Positions 35,886 through 45,601 of a DNA stretch of 64,000 nucleotides are shown here, piece by piece. The stretch is from JAWKNZ01 sp041391425 (GTDB taxonomy: Bacteria; Bdellovibrionota_B; Oligoflexia; Oligoflexales; JAWKNZ01). The notes beneath the pieces are model-generated. The model worked only from the letters and a program-made list of their open reading frames with translations. It did not search any database and was not told the DNA's origin. The translations under genes were made by a program, and so were the position numbers. The stretch covers positions 9,088-73,087 of the forward strand of contig JAWKNZ010000016.1 of assembly GCA_041391425.1 (NCBI GenBank), written 5' to 3'. Positions within the stretch are counted from its first letter, which is position 1. Each line of letters opens with the position of its first letter.

Positions 35886-37409
35886 CTAATTGAAGCGGTT
35901 CATCTCAAGCCGTGCCTTTTGCAACCATGTTTGTCGATAATCATGAGTCGGGTGGTTCGGAAGGCATCCTTGTTGGCTGAGTGTTAAAACCGCAGACAAA
36001 GCTGCGGCAACATCGCTAGTGATTGTCTCATTATTATTCATTGCCGATAGAATATTTTCCCACTCTTCGACAATTAGGTTTGTCGAAAAGTTTCCCGAGC
36101 AAAATTTATTGTTACTTAGTAAAGCTTCATGGAAGCTAGCAGTTGTGGGAACTCCTATGACCTCCATATCACTTAGAGAACGACGCATCCGTCGAAGCGC
36201 TTCTTCGCGATCACGTCCCCAAACTATTAGCTTTGCAACCATAGAGTCATAAGCTTCCGGGATTTTGTAGCCTTGATATAAGTGGCTATCGATGCGAACA
36301 TGTGGGCCACTTGGGAATCTTAGACGTCTTATTTCTCCTGGAGATGGCATAAAATCTTTTTCCGCTATCTCTGCATTAATGCGAGCCTCCATCGACCAGC
36401 CATTGATTTTTAGATCGTCCTGTTTGAAAGGTAGTTTTTTCCCTTGGGCGACATTTATTTGTTCAACAATAAGGTCGACACCTGATATCAGTTCTGTTAC
36501 TGGATGCTCTACTTGAATTCTAGTGTTCATTTCCATAAAATAAGCTTTATCTGGACTTTCACAAATGAATTCCACCGTCCCTGCATTTTCATAACCCGCA
36601 GAAGCAGCAACTCGTACTGCAATATCACCTAAGCGTTTTCTTTGTTCAGGGTTTAAGTAAGAACTTGGTGCCTCTTCAAATAATTTCTGGTTCCTTCTTT
36701 GTACACTGCAATCGCGCTCGAATAGATGAACACCATTTCCATGGGAATCAAAAAGGACTTGGAATTCAATATGGCGTGGATTTTCAATAAAACGCTCACA
36801 GAACACATCTGGATTGGCAAAATAAGCTTGAGCTTCTCGTCTGCATGCGTCAAAACTATCTTGTAGGTCTTCATCACAGCGGACAATCCGCATCCCACGG
36901 CCACCGCCACCTGCGGCTGCCTTTAAAATCATAGGATAGCCAATGCGTTGCGCCTCACGTTTGAGGTCTTCGACACTATTTAGCGGATACTCAATGCCTG
37001 GAACAATGGGAATGTCATTTTTGATAGCCATTTCCCTTGCCTGAATTTTGTCTCCTAAAAGCCGCATAGATTTGACACTAGGGCCGATGAATTTAACACC
37101 TGCTTTGCAGACTGCATCGGCAAATTGAGAGCTTTCGGACAAGAAACCATAGCCAGGGTGGACAGCATCTGCACTGGTGGTTTCAACGGCTTCTATAATC
37201 GCAGGGATATTAAGATAAGTGTCTGATGAAGATATCCCTGGAATGTTTACAGCATAATCAGCCATGCGGACATGCAGGCTGTCTTTATCAGCATCCGAAT
37301 ATATTGCTACGCTTTCTAAGCCTAGGTCACGTATCGCACGAATAATTCGAACCGCGATCTCACCGCGATTGGCAATTAAAATTCGAGAGATCGTCTTGTC
37401 TCCAGCCAT
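35886..37409 (-). CDS. Biotin carboxylase subunit of acyl-CoA carboxylase
   Basis: 507 residues of the AccC/PccA biotin-carboxylase type. RILIANRGEIAVRIIRA opens the protein; VHPGYGFLSE, the Gly-rich ATP loop AAAGGGGRGMR, HIEFQVLFD, ERDCSVQRRNQK, MEMNTRIQVEHPVTE and EARINAE are all family motifs. It is longer than E. coli AccC (449) by a C-terminal extension, and in a separate-subunit arrangement with its carrier protein. It follows the carboxyltransferase gene by 85 bases. Whether the CoA substrate is acetyl, propionyl or methylcrotonyl is set by the beta subunit. Confidence 0.92.
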   Translation of the reverse strand: MAGDKTISRILIANRGEIAVRIIRAIRDLGLESVAIYSDADKDSLHVRMADYAVNIPGISSSDTYLNIPAIIEAVETTSADAVHPGYGFLSESSQFADAVCKAGVKFIGPSVKSMRLLGDKIQAREMAIKNDIPIVPGIEYPLNSVEDLKREAQRIGYPMILKAAAGGGGRGMRIVRCDEDLQDSFDACRREAQAYFANPDVFCERFIENPRHIEFQVLFDSHGNGVHLFERDCSVQRRNQKLFEEAPSSYLNPEQRKRLGDIAVRVAASAGYENAGTVEFICESPDKAYFMEMNTRIQVEHPVTELISGVDLIVEQINVAQGKKLPFKQDDLKINGWSMEARINAEIAEKDFMPSPGEIRRLRFPSGPHVRIDSHLYQGYKIPEAYDSMVAKLIVWGRDREEALRRMRRSLSDMEVIGVPTTASFHEALLSNNKFCSGNFSTNLIVEEWENILSAMNNNETITSDVAAALSAVLTLSQQGCLPNHPTHDYRQTWLQKARLEMNRFN

Positions 37410-37494
37410 CTTTTCCCTCCGCTTTTTATATTCGTTTTCTTTTTGGTTCTTTTGGTTTCGTTTTGCTTTTTATGGCATCAAAAGACTTAAATCG

Positions 37495-39072
37495 TTAGAG
37501 CGGTATATTGCCATGTTTCCTCTTTGGGGGATTTGTTCGTTTTGATTTAAGAGCATTAAGACCGGACAATAAATATTTCCGTGTTTCTTGCGGAAATATT
37601 ACAGCGTCTATATATCCTTTTTCTGCTGCTGTATATGGATTAGCAAATTTTTCTTTATAATCTGCAACGAGTTTTTGTCGCATTGCATCTGGGTTGTCGG
37701 CATTTTTTATTTCATTCCGAAAAATAATATTACATGCCCCTTCTGCACCCATAACAGCTATTTCAGCACTGGGCCATGCTAAGTTCAAGTCACCGCCAAT
37801 GTGTTTAGAGCTCATTACATCGTAGGCGCCTCCATAAGCTTTACGTGTAATGACAGTTAATTTTGGTACGGTCGCTTCGCAGAAGGCGTAGAGGAGTTTG
37901 GCACCATGACGGATAATTCCTCCTTTTTCTTGATCAGAGCCGGGAAGAAAGCCTGGAACATCTACTAAAGTTAGAAGAGGTATATTGAAAGCATCGCAAA
38001 AGCGTACAAACTTTGCTCCTTTCACTGAAGCATTGATGTCCAAGACACCTGCAATGTGATTTGGATTATTAGCAACTACGCCTATTGTTTGACCCCCAAG
38101 TCTTGCAAAGCATGTCACAAGGTTCATGGCATAGTCTGGCTTAACGGCAAATACACTATCAGGGTCGACAATGCAGCGGATAACCTCGTTCATATCATAG
38201 GGTTGATTAGGATTTTCCGGTACTATAGTGCATATCTTTTTTTGTGCTTGTTCTAATACTGCAGTTATTTCGGCGTCGTCTGCTGATTCTGGGCTAATGG
38301 TTTGCGGAGAGGCATCCAAATTATTAGATGGAAGATAAGAGAGCCAACGCTTGACCCCTTCGATTGCCTCTGCTTCATTGGCGTATCTAAGATCGGCTAC
38401 GCCGCTTTCGGTGGTATGAGTTAGCGATCCTCCTAGCTCATCAAAGCTGATATTTTCTCCTGTTACGGTTTTAATGACATCGGGTCCAGTTATAAACATA
38501 TGGCTAGTATCATCCACCATAAATGTAAAATCTGTCATGGCTGGTGAATAAACAGCTCCGCCAGCACAAGGTCCCATGATTAATGATAACTGTGGTACGA
38601 CACCGCTAGCTTGGACATTCTGATAAAATATATCTGCGTAACCTCCAAGGCTGGCTACGCCTTCATGAATTCTAGCACCACCCGAGTCATTTAAGCCTAT
38701 AATAGGTGCTCCACTTTGTACTGCAAGTCGCATAACTTTACAGATTTTCTTAGCATAGGTAGCAGAAAGGCTACCACCAAAAACGCTAAAGTCTTGAGCA
38801 AATAGATATACAATACGTCCTTGAATGGTTCCCCAACCAGTGACGACTCCGTCGCCTAATATTTTTTTTTCTTGCATGTTAAAGTCTGTGCAGTCGTGCA
38901 GTGCGAATGCATCTAATTCGACAAAAGAGCCGGGATCCAGTAGGCAATCGATGCGTTCTCTTGCTGACATTTTACCACGCTTGTGTTGCGCTGCGAGTTT
39001 ATCTGCTCCGCCTCCTAAAAGGCTTTGTTGTCTAAGAGTTTGTAGTCTTTCTTTTGGGTCCATAGTAGTCAA
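37495..39072 (-). CDS. pccB: Acyl-CoA (probably propionyl-CoA) carboxylase beta subunit
   Basis: 525 residues of the single-chain carboxyltransferase. KRGKMSARERID near residue 30, GLNDSGGARIHEGV, IMGPCAGGAVYSPA, LVDVPGFLPG with IIRHGAKLLYA, and the C-terminal KRKHGNIPL are typical of PccB/AccD5-type enzymes. The length and the KRKHGNIPL ending favour propionyl-CoA over the AccD type. First gene of the minus-strand operon with biotin carboxylase, carrier, pgpA, bioD and bioA. Makes methylmalonyl-CoA if the substrate call is right. Confidence 0.88.
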   Translation of the reverse strand: MTTMDPKERLQTLRQQSLLGGGADKLAAQHKRGKMSARERIDCLLDPGSFVELDAFALHDCTDFNMQEKKILGDGVVTGWGTIQGRIVYLFAQDFSVFGGSLSATYAKKICKVMRLAVQSGAPIIGLNDSGGARIHEGVASLGGYADIFYQNVQASGVVPQLSLIMGPCAGGAVYSPAMTDFTFMVDDTSHMFITGPDVIKTVTGENISFDELGGSLTHTTESGVADLRYANEAEAIEGVKRWLSYLPSNNLDASPQTISPESADDAEITAVLEQAQKKICTIVPENPNQPYDMNEVIRCIVDPDSVFAVKPDYAMNLVTCFARLGGQTIGVVANNPNHIAGVLDINASVKGAKFVRFCDAFNIPLLTLVDVPGFLPGSDQEKGGIIRHGAKLLYAFCEATVPKLTVITRKAYGGAYDVMSSKHIGGDLNLAWPSAEIAVMGAEGACNIIFRNEIKNADNPDAMRQKLVADYKEKFANPYTAAEKGYIDAVIFPQETRKYLLSGLNALKSKRTNPPKRKHGNIPL

Positions 39073-39151
39073 AGTGCTATTGTCCTTGTTATATATCCAC
39101 TGTTATTGAAGCGTTTCCTGTCTATTTTAAAACGCTAACTAAAGATCTAAA

Positions 39152-39910
39152 TTAAAAAATCAGTCGACCGGGGAAATCCTTCCAAAGCGTTTGAACCAGA
39201 AGCCTCTGAAAGATTTCATGCCATTGGGGGTATGTAGGATTTTCCTGAGGCGGTTGTAGTGCTATTGCTTTATTTGAGTTTTCAGTCAATCTTCCTGCTG
39301 ACCATAATAAATCACCATTATTGGAATCTATAAGTAAAATAGTAATACCGGCACTTCGTCTTGCCATTAATATGCCGCGATCATTAACAAGCTCTTGATT
39401 GGTAAAAAGGACAAAAGGAAGTAATACAGCATCACTGTTGCGAGTCGCTTGGCTTAATCCATTTAACCATAATTTCCAAGCTGGATTTTCTGCAACTGAA
39501 AAATTGTAATAAGAAGGCGGATTTTTGCATGCATTGCATGCATTCGCCTGTTCTGACCAAATACTTACGATCTGCGTAAGAAGAGCTTCTTTATTTTCTC
39601 TTTGCAGTAATTTTTGCACTGCATTTGGGGTAAAACCTTTCATGTAAGGTTGGTCGTTGAAAGCCTGAATGACGGATATATCTAATTGACTGCATAAATC
39701 GTCTTCAATATCCTTCCCGCTATTACTCGACTGTAGTCCTGCGAAGTTGGCAAGTGCTGGCCAAGTTATACATGGAAGCACAGCGATCCTCGCTGGCACA
39801 TATCCTAAATATTTTTCATTCATGCCATAAGTGGTAGATGGCCTGGTGGTTGTACACCCTGTTAGTAAACAAGCACTGCCAATTGTAATACAGGTCAGTG
39901 TAATTTTCAT
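39152..39910 (-). CDS. Lipoprotein of unknown function
   Basis: About 252 residues. The longest frame starts at 39949, but Met14 of that frame (39910) begins a proper lipoprotein signal ending in the lipobox LLTGC. ARIAVLPCITWP near residue 50 is the sort of strand that opens nucleotide-independent lipoprotein assembly domains, and AGITILLIDSNNGDLLWSAGR resembles the late strand of CsgG/GNA1162-like lipoproteins. That similarity is weak. Located upstream of pccB on the same strand, 79 bases before its start. Confidence 0.65.
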   Translation of the reverse strand: MKITLTCITIGSACLLTGCTTTRPSTTYGMNEKYLGYVPARIAVLPCITWPALANFAGLQSSNSGKDIEDDLCSQLDISVIQAFNDQPYMKGFTPNAVQKLLQRENKEALLTQIVSIWSEQANACNACKNPPSYYNFSVAENPAWKLWLNGLSQATRNSDAVLLPFVLFTNQELVNDRGILMARRSAGITILLIDSNNGDLLWSAGRLTENSNKAIALQPPQENPTYPQWHEIFQRLLVQTLWKDFPGRLIF

Positions 39911-40415
39911 ATAATGGGTAAATCTTTTGCAATTCATCATTTTTATCATGCTTATTATGAACTACCAACAATTTATGATATTTAAGATATTTCGTGGCCA
40001 GCATTCACTTGCGTGCTGAACATACCCTGATTGAATTTAGATACAATATCACTTGGGAAAGATCAAGGCGAGTAACTATTTAAAAATATTGCAAAAGGAT
40101 TATTCTTGTATCCGGCTGTTTAGCGCCTTTGTTTGGCAAACTCTTAAGCGAGGTAATCACTGTTGCAGTAAGGGGCATGCGGGGCAATGTACATGCAGGT
40201 GCAAAGTGAAATGCTGTAAAGTAATGCAGTTTTATAGGTTTTGTTTTTAATAAGAAGTTGTAGGGTGAGGCTAATCCTAACAGAAGGGAAGGTGTGATAG
40301 TGTTATCTATCTATAATAAAATACTTTTTTGTGAAGCAAAGGAAGTAATAATATATGCAGACAACATCTAACTAAAGAGCGTGTAAGGCTAATATTGAAT
40401 TGAGGTGGAGGATAT
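39911..40415. other. Intergenic region with a Cys-rich micro-ORF
   Basis: No established gene. One plus-strand frame (40053-40250, TTG start, 65 codons) contains HCCSKGHAGQCTCRCKVKCC, eight Cys in about 20 residues, like a metal-binding peptide. There is no ribosome-binding site and no ATG before the Cys cluster, so coding status is doubtful. Confidence 0.25.
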
Positions 40416-40964
40416 ATGACGGTTAAGGGGGTGAAGGCGAAGCCAAAAATTGTGTTGATTACTGGCAGTGTCCGCCCTAACAGTCTGACAACAGCAAGTT
40501 TGCTTATAGCAAAAGATGAGTTTTTAAAACTAGGTTGTGATGTCAGCTTTATCGATCTAAAAGATTTGGATATGCATTCTTTTTTGCAAATGATTCCTGT
40601 GGATCAAGCCAATAAGTACTCGAAACTTGTTGAAGTGGCTGATGCCGTTATGCTGGCAACCCCTGAATATAATGGAAGTTATTCGGCTGTAATGAAAGCT
40701 ATTGTCGAGGCCTTGGGTTTCCCATCTCCTCTTGATGGCAAGCCTGTTTCACTACTTGGAGTCGCTGCCGGTGCTATCGGAGCAATTAAGGCCTTAGAGC
40801 ATATGCGTAGCATGGTGGCACACTGCGGAGGCATAGTGCTACCATTTGCTTTGTCTATTAAAGAAGCGCATTTGCTTATCGATGATTCAGGGCATTGCCT
40901 CGACCCTTTATTGGAAAATTCTATTAGAGAACAAGCTCGAAAATTGGTAGAGGCTATTTCATAG
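40416..40964 (+). CDS. NADPH-dependent FMN reductase family protein
   Basis: 182 residues of the flavodoxin-like NAD(P)H:FMN/quinone reductase group (ArsH/ChrR/SsuE-like). ITGSVRPNSLT binds the FMN phosphate, and ATPEYNGSYSAVMKAIVEAL is the conserved PEYN.s.pg.LKna.D region in altered form. GGAGG precedes the ATG by about seven bases. Reduces flavin, quinone or metal species in the cytoplasm. A link with the arsenic genes 16 kb away is not supported. Confidence 0.85.
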   Translation: MTVKGVKAKPKIVLITGSVRPNSLTTASLLIAKDEFLKLGCDVSFIDLKDLDMHSFLQMIPVDQANKYSKLVEVADAVMLATPEYNGSYSAVMKAIVEALGFPSPLDGKPVSLLGVAAGAIGAIKALEHMRSMVAHCGGIVLPFALSIKEAHLLIDDSGHCLDPLLENSIREQARKLVEAIS

Positions 40965-41086
40965 GGATATAGAGGTTATTTCCTAAGGTGGTGGAGAGTG
41001 GGTGTGAGCAGTTAGCATGAAATATGTTGAGTGAAATTTGTTAGTTAGGGAATTTGACTTACTTTATATTCATGAGTGTGCTGGGA

Positions 41087-41172
41087 CGTCATGCTGATTG
41101 AAACAAAACATCTCAAAGTTGTTAAGGATGAGTACGGGGTTGGAGATTCTTCGCTTTGCCTCGGAATGGCGG
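41087..41172. repeat. Degenerate hairpin repeat of the GTCATSCTGAG type
   Basis: CGTCATGCTGATTGAAACAA...CATCTC on the left and GGAGATTCTTCGCTTTGCCTC...GG on the right form an eroded version of the inner hairpin at 30470-30537. It lies in the 267-base gap before pepN, in which nothing else is seen. Confidence 0.4.
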
Positions 41173-41231
41173 AAACTAAAAAACAATTGTATTTTTTATG
41201 TACAAGTTTTTATTTAATCGAAGGGTAGAAA

Positions 41232-43874
41232 ATGCAGCAAGAAGTTTTAAAGACCGTATATTTGAAAGACTATCAACCTACACCGTTTGTGATTACTCAT
41301 GTTGATCTGCATTTTGATTTATATGAAGAGAAAACGGATGTCAGAAGTAAAATGCAAGTGAAATTGCGGCAAAAAGACTTTGTTGGTAGCCCTTTGGTTT
41401 TGACGGGAGAAAATCTAAAACTTATATCAGTAAAAATTGATGGCAAACTAGTTGATTCCAGTCAATACAGCTTGACGGAAGAAAATTTAATTTTAAACGA
41501 AGTGCCAGAGGACTTTATTCTTGAAATTCATAATGAGATAAAACCTCACGAAAATACTTCGCTTGAAGGACTTTATAAGTCAAATGGGAATTATTATTCG
41601 CAGTGTGAAGCTGAAGGATTTCGTAAAATTACTTTTTTTTATGACCGTCCAGATGTGATGGCTACTTATACTACAACGATTGAAGCAGATAAAAGTCAAT
41701 ATCCTGTTCTTTTGTCAAATGGCAATCGAAAGGCTTCCGGAGATAGCAGTAATGGCAGGCATTGGTGTGTTTGGGAAGATCCATTTAAAAAACCTAGTTA
41801 TTTGTTTGCTTTGGTCGCTGGTGATTTGCAAGTAAATCGAGACTCTTTTATTACCTGTACAGGTCGTAGTATTAATTTAGAGATTTATACACGCTCTGAA
41901 GACGCTGATAAATGCGATTTTGCAATGCAAAGCTTAAAGAATGCCATGAAGTGGGATGAAGAGGTTTATGGCCTCGAGTGCGATTTAGACCATTATATGA
42001 TAGTGGCGGTGAGCGACTTTAATATGGGAGCTATGGAGAACAAAGGCCTCAATATTTTTAATACTTCCGCAGTGCTTGCTAGCCCTAGCTCAGCGACTGA
42101 CCGTATATACGAACGTATAGAATCGGTGGTTGGACATGAGTATTTTCATAATTGGACTGGAAATCGAGTTACTTGTAGAGATTGGTTTCAGTTGTGCCTA
42201 AAGGAAGGTCTAACTGTTTTTCGAGATCAAGAATTTTCTTCGTCCTTAGGTTCGAAAGAAGTCAACCGGATTAAGATGGTTTCTGAGCTTCGTTTGCGAC
42301 AATTCCCAGAAGATGCAGGTACAATGGCGCATCCAGTGCGTCCTGATTCATTTGCATCTATCGACAATTTTTACACGGCAACAGTTTATGAAAAAGGGGC
42401 AGAAATCTGTCGGATGTTGTTTGTCGTTCTCGGACGTGAAGGTTTTCGTAAAGGTATTGATTTGTACTTCGCCCGCCATGATGGTCAGGCGGTGACGATT
42501 GAAGATTTTATCGCCTCTCTTTCTGATGCGAATAGTGTCGACTTGCAAGAATATTTGGATTGGTACTATCAAGCGGGAACGCCGGAAGTTAAAGCGCATG
42601 GAGCTTATAATGCTGATCTTAGAACATATACACTAACTCTAAAACAAAGTTGTAAGCCTACCCCGGGTCAATCGATAAAAAAAGCATTGCCTATACCTAA
42701 TTTAATGGGGCTTTTAGACCAGCAAGGTCATGATATGCCTTTGCAACTTTCTGGTGAGGAAAATATTTCTGAAAGCCAAAAACTAATAGTCTTAAGGAAA
42801 AATGAGGAAGAGTGGACATTTACTAATGTGAAGCAGAAACCTATACCATCTTTGTTTAGGCAGTTTTCAGCTCCTATTAACTTATCGTTTGATTACTCAG
42901 ATGAGGAGCTAATATTTTTGCTTGCAAAAGATAATGATAATTTTAACCGCTGGAATGCGGCGGGAATTTTGTTCGAAAAAACAATCATTGGATTGAGCGA
43001 CTCTTATGTTGAGGGTAAAAGCTTAGTTGCTCCTGAAATGATAGCTAATGCCTTGAAGTCGGTTTATATGGATGAGTCGTTAGACCGTTCGTTTAGAGCT
43101 TTACTCTTGAATGTAACGAGTTTGGCAGAAATTTCACAAAAAATGCAGGATATTTCTGTCGAAGGTTTGTACCAAGGACGAAAGTTTATGTTGGAGTCAG
43201 TGGCTAGAACAATGGAAGATTGCGCCTTAGATTTGTTTCATAAAAATCAAGATTTAGGCCCCTACGAATTTAATATCGAGGCTGTTGGCCGCCGTGATTT
43301 AAAAAATCGTTCTTTATTTCTTCTACGTCATGCTAATGGGGAGAAGGCAAAATCTTTAATTTTAAGCCAACTGCAAAATGCTACAAATATGACTGATGAA
43401 TATGCTGCCTTGTCTTTATTAACTGACATTGATTGCGCAGAAAGGGAAGATGCTTTAGATGCATTTTATCAGAAATGGAAAAATAATGATCTTGTCTTGA
43501 ATGCTTGGATTTCCGCTCAAATGATACCTATGGAAAAGGACTATGCTTATGAAAAGGCGCAAGAGCTTTTAAAACACCCTGCTTTTAACGCGTTGAATCC
43601 GAACAAGGTATGGGCTCTAGTTGGTGGATTTTGTCTTAACTTTGTCCAATTTCATCATGCAAGCGGTCGAGGCTACCAGTTTGTAGCATCGCAGATGATT
43701 TCTCTTGATCGTACCAACCCACAAGTAGCGGCTCGTTTTGCGCGTGCGTTCTCTGATTGGCAAAGAATGGATAAAGGACGACAGCAATTGATGCAAGGTG
43801 AGTTGCATAGGATTCTTGCTGAAAAGAATTTGTCTAAGAATACTCGCGAAGTTGTATCAAAGGCTTTAGGGTGA
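41232..43874 (+). CDS. pepN: Aminopeptidase N (M1 family)
   Basis: 880 residues, the normal length of the proteobacterial PepN type. GAMEN (266-270) recognises the substrate N-terminus. HEYFHNWTGNRVTCRDWFQLCLKEGLT gives the zinc ligands His302, His306 and the downstream Glu. Broad aminopeptidase of the cytoplasm working in peptide turnover. No signal peptide. It is followed after 27 bases by the O-methyltransferase gene, so the two may be co-transcribed. Confidence 0.95.
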   Translation: MQQEVLKTVYLKDYQPTPFVITHVDLHFDLYEEKTDVRSKMQVKLRQKDFVGSPLVLTGENLKLISVKIDGKLVDSSQYSLTEENLILNEVPEDFILEIHNEIKPHENTSLEGLYKSNGNYYSQCEAEGFRKITFFYDRPDVMATYTTTIEADKSQYPVLLSNGNRKASGDSSNGRHWCVWEDPFKKPSYLFALVAGDLQVNRDSFITCTGRSINLEIYTRSEDADKCDFAMQSLKNAMKWDEEVYGLECDLDHYMIVAVSDFNMGAMENKGLNIFNTSAVLASPSSATDRIYERIESVVGHEYFHNWTGNRVTCRDWFQLCLKEGLTVFRDQEFSSSLGSKEVNRIKMVSELRLRQFPEDAGTMAHPVRPDSFASIDNFYTATVYEKGAEICRMLFVVLGREGFRKGIDLYFARHDGQAVTIEDFIASLSDANSVDLQEYLDWYYQAGTPEVKAHGAYNADLRTYTLTLKQSCKPTPGQSIKKALPIPNLMGLLDQQGHDMPLQLSGEENISESQKLIVLRKNEEEWTFTNVKQKPIPSLFRQFSAPINLSFDYSDEELIFLLAKDNDNFNRWNAAGILFEKTIIGLSDSYVEGKSLVAPEMIANALKSVYMDESLDRSFRALLLNVTSLAEISQKMQDISVEGLYQGRKFMLESVARTMEDCALDLFHKNQDLGPYEFNIEAVGRRDLKNRSLFLLRHANGEKAKSLILSQLQNATNMTDEYAALSLLTDIDCAEREDALDAFYQKWKNNDLVLNAWISAQMIPMEKDYAYEKAQELLKHPAFNALNPNKVWALVGGFCLNFVQFHHASGRGYQFVASQMISLDRTNPQVAARFARAFSDWQRMDKGRQQLMQGELHRILAEKNLSKNTREVVSKALG

Positions 43875-43901
43875 TTTTTTGATGAGAGGTAGTAGAAATT
43901 T

Positions 43902-44537
43902 ATGAAAAGATTTATAAACCAGGATGTCGAAGATTATGCAAAAAAGTTTTCTAAAGAGGAGCCAGAACTTCTCCAAGAATTGAGCCGTGAGACTTGGCAG
44001 AGTATGGAATGGCCGCAAATGCTCAGTGGTCGCTTATCAGGACGATTTTTAAAATTATTGGTACAGATAAGTAGGGCCAAAACTGTTGTCGAAGTTGGTA
44101 TGTTTACCGGCTATGCCACGTTAAGTATGGCAGAGGCTCTAGGGAATGATGGCAAAATTATTGCCTGTGAGCTTGATGAAAAAAATGCTGCATTTGCACA
44201 GAAGTATTTTGCCCGTAGCCCATTTAGCAGTAAAATTGATGTTAGAGTCGGGAAGGCATTGGATACCATTGCAAAGGTAGAGGCTCCTATCGATCTTGCT
44301 TTTATCGATGCAGACAAAGAAAATTATAAAAACTATTATGAGGCAATCTTAAATAAAATGGTGTCAGGAGGTATTATTGTTATTGATAATTGCTTATGGA
44401 GTGGTTCGGTATTAAATCCTCAGGAACCTTCAGATATCGCCATTCATGAAGTTAACGAGCTGGTGGCTAAAGATGAACGAGTAGAAAATGTAATTTTAAC
44501 TGTTCGTGATGGTTTGAATTTAATAAGAAAAAAATGA
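43902..44537 (+). CDS. SAM-dependent O-methyltransferase (CCoAOMT-like)
   Basis: 211 residues of the caffeoyl-CoA/catechol O-methyltransferase family. VVEVGMFTGYATLSMAEAL is motif I, ACELDEKNAAFAQKYF the following acidic strand, and LAFIDADKENYKNYYE with VIDNCLWSGSV supply the metal-binding Asp residues. The substrate is unknown. It lies 27 bases after pepN. Confidence 0.88.
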   Translation: MKRFINQDVEDYAKKFSKEEPELLQELSRETWQSMEWPQMLSGRLSGRFLKLLVQISRAKTVVEVGMFTGYATLSMAEALGNDGKIIACELDEKNAAFAQKYFARSPFSSKIDVRVGKALDTIAKVEAPIDLAFIDADKENYKNYYEAILNKMVSGGIIVIDNCLWSGSVLNPQEPSDIAIHEVNELVAKDERVENVILTVRDGLNLIRKK

Positions 44538-44566
44538 TTTTTTGATAAGTTATGTTTTGTCGTAAG

Positions 44567-44580
44567 TGCTCCTAGGAGCA
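44567..44580. promoter_or_regulatory. Perfect 14-bp palindrome upstream of DJ-1 gene
   Basis: TGCTCCTAGGAGCA lies 60 bases before the GTG start of the DJ-1-like gene. It could be an operator or part of a small hairpin after the methyltransferase stop. The gene itself has a strong AGGAGG eight bases before its GTG. Confidence 0.35.
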
Positions 44581-44639
44581 AATATGGTGCGTGCTTGACA
44601 GTTCTCAAATACTTGCCTTAGGCGCTTAGGAGGATAACT

Positions 44640-45410
44640 GTGTCGAAAGCTAAGACGATTTTGATGCCTATACCTAGTCGAGATTTCGACCCTAGCGAAA
44701 CAGGAATTCCGTGGAGAATTCTCAATGCAGCGGGGGTAGATGTTATTTTTGCCACCCCTGATGGCGAGATGGGTCAATGTGACCACTATATGCTGACAGG
44801 CAAGGGCTTGGGGGTTTTGGCGCCTCTTCTTGCTGCCGATAAAATTGCTCGGGAAAGCTATGCACTCATGGAAGCCTCTCCTTCCTTTCAGGATCCTCGT
44901 GAGTGGTCTGAGTTAAATGCTGCAGATTTTGATGGTCTAATTTTACCAGGTGGTCATGCAAAGGGTATGATTGAATATTTAGAATCTAAAATTCTACAAC
45001 AGTTGGTGGTGGACTTTTTTCGAAAAGAAAAGCCGGTAGGGGCAATATGCCACGGTGTGGTGCTTGCTTCTCGTAGTATAGGTGATAATGGTCAGAGTGT
45101 TCTCTTTGGCAAGAAAACAACGGCCTTATTGAAAACGCAAGAACTTGCCGCCTGGGCGTTAACAAGTGCTTGGTTGGGCCGTTACTACCGTACCTACCCA
45201 CAGACTGTTGAAGATGAAGTTAAAAGTGTATTGCGTAGCAAAAGTGATTTTTTAAAAGGCCCGAACCCACTTTTACGTGATAACCCAAAAGCACTCTCTC
45301 GTGGTTTTATCGTTGAAGATGGGAATTACATTTCTGCTCGCTGGCCTGGAGATGCGCACCTGTTTGGTCATAGTTTTTTAAAGTTGTTGGCTGACGATGC
45401 CTGCTCATGA
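44640..45410 (+). CDS. DJ-1/PfpI family protein (Hsp31-like)
   Basis: 256 residues of the class I glutamine amidotransferase-like fold. The nucleophile elbow is AICHGV, with Cys137-His138. Glu20 (DPSETGIPW) and the nearby acidic region complete a Hsp31/glyoxalase-like site. GLILPGGHAKGM is the usual strand before it. Such proteins act as holdases, deglycases or glyoxalases; which one cannot be told. GTG start supported by AGGAGG eight bases upstream. The 3' end overlaps the convergent small gene by 43 bases. Confidence 0.85.
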   Translation: MSKAKTILMPIPSRDFDPSETGIPWRILNAAGVDVIFATPDGEMGQCDHYMLTGKGLGVLAPLLAADKIARESYALMEASPSFQDPREWSELNAADFDGLILPGGHAKGMIEYLESKILQQLVVDFFRKEKPVGAICHGVVLASRSIGDNGQSVLFGKKTTALLKTQELAAWALTSAWLGRYYRTYPQTVEDEVKSVLRSKSDFLKGPNPLLRDNPKALSRGFIVEDGNYISARWPGDAHLFGHSFLKLLADDACS

Positions 45411-45601
45411 GCCGCGGTTGATAACATGCGATCACCAGCTGCTTTGAGGGACCTGCTAGTTTTTAGTAGCTCATATATATCGTCGGTCAGATCTCTAATC
45501 GCTTCATGAGTGGCAAAATAGCCGAATTTAGACGGCTGCATGCGTTCTAGTATAATTTCCTCAATGGCCACACGCGTGGCAGTTTCAAATGGGGTATGCA
45601 T
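45368..45601 (-). CDS. Small protein of unknown function (77 aa)
   Basis: 77 residues, predicted mostly helical, polar, no signal peptide and no motif I know. GGAG about nine bases before the ATG supports translation. It overlaps the convergent DJ-1-like gene by 43 bases at the 3' ends. Nothing indicates its role. Confidence 0.55.
   Translation of the reverse strand: MHTPFETATRVAIEEIILERMQPSKFGYFATHEAIRDLTDDIYELLKTSRSLKAAGDRMLSTAAHEQASSANNFKKL

Noticed and set aside
40416..40964. ArsH of an arsenic operon
   Set aside because: The protein is a general FMN reductase, lacks the longer ArsH N-terminus, and lies far from the arsenic genes.
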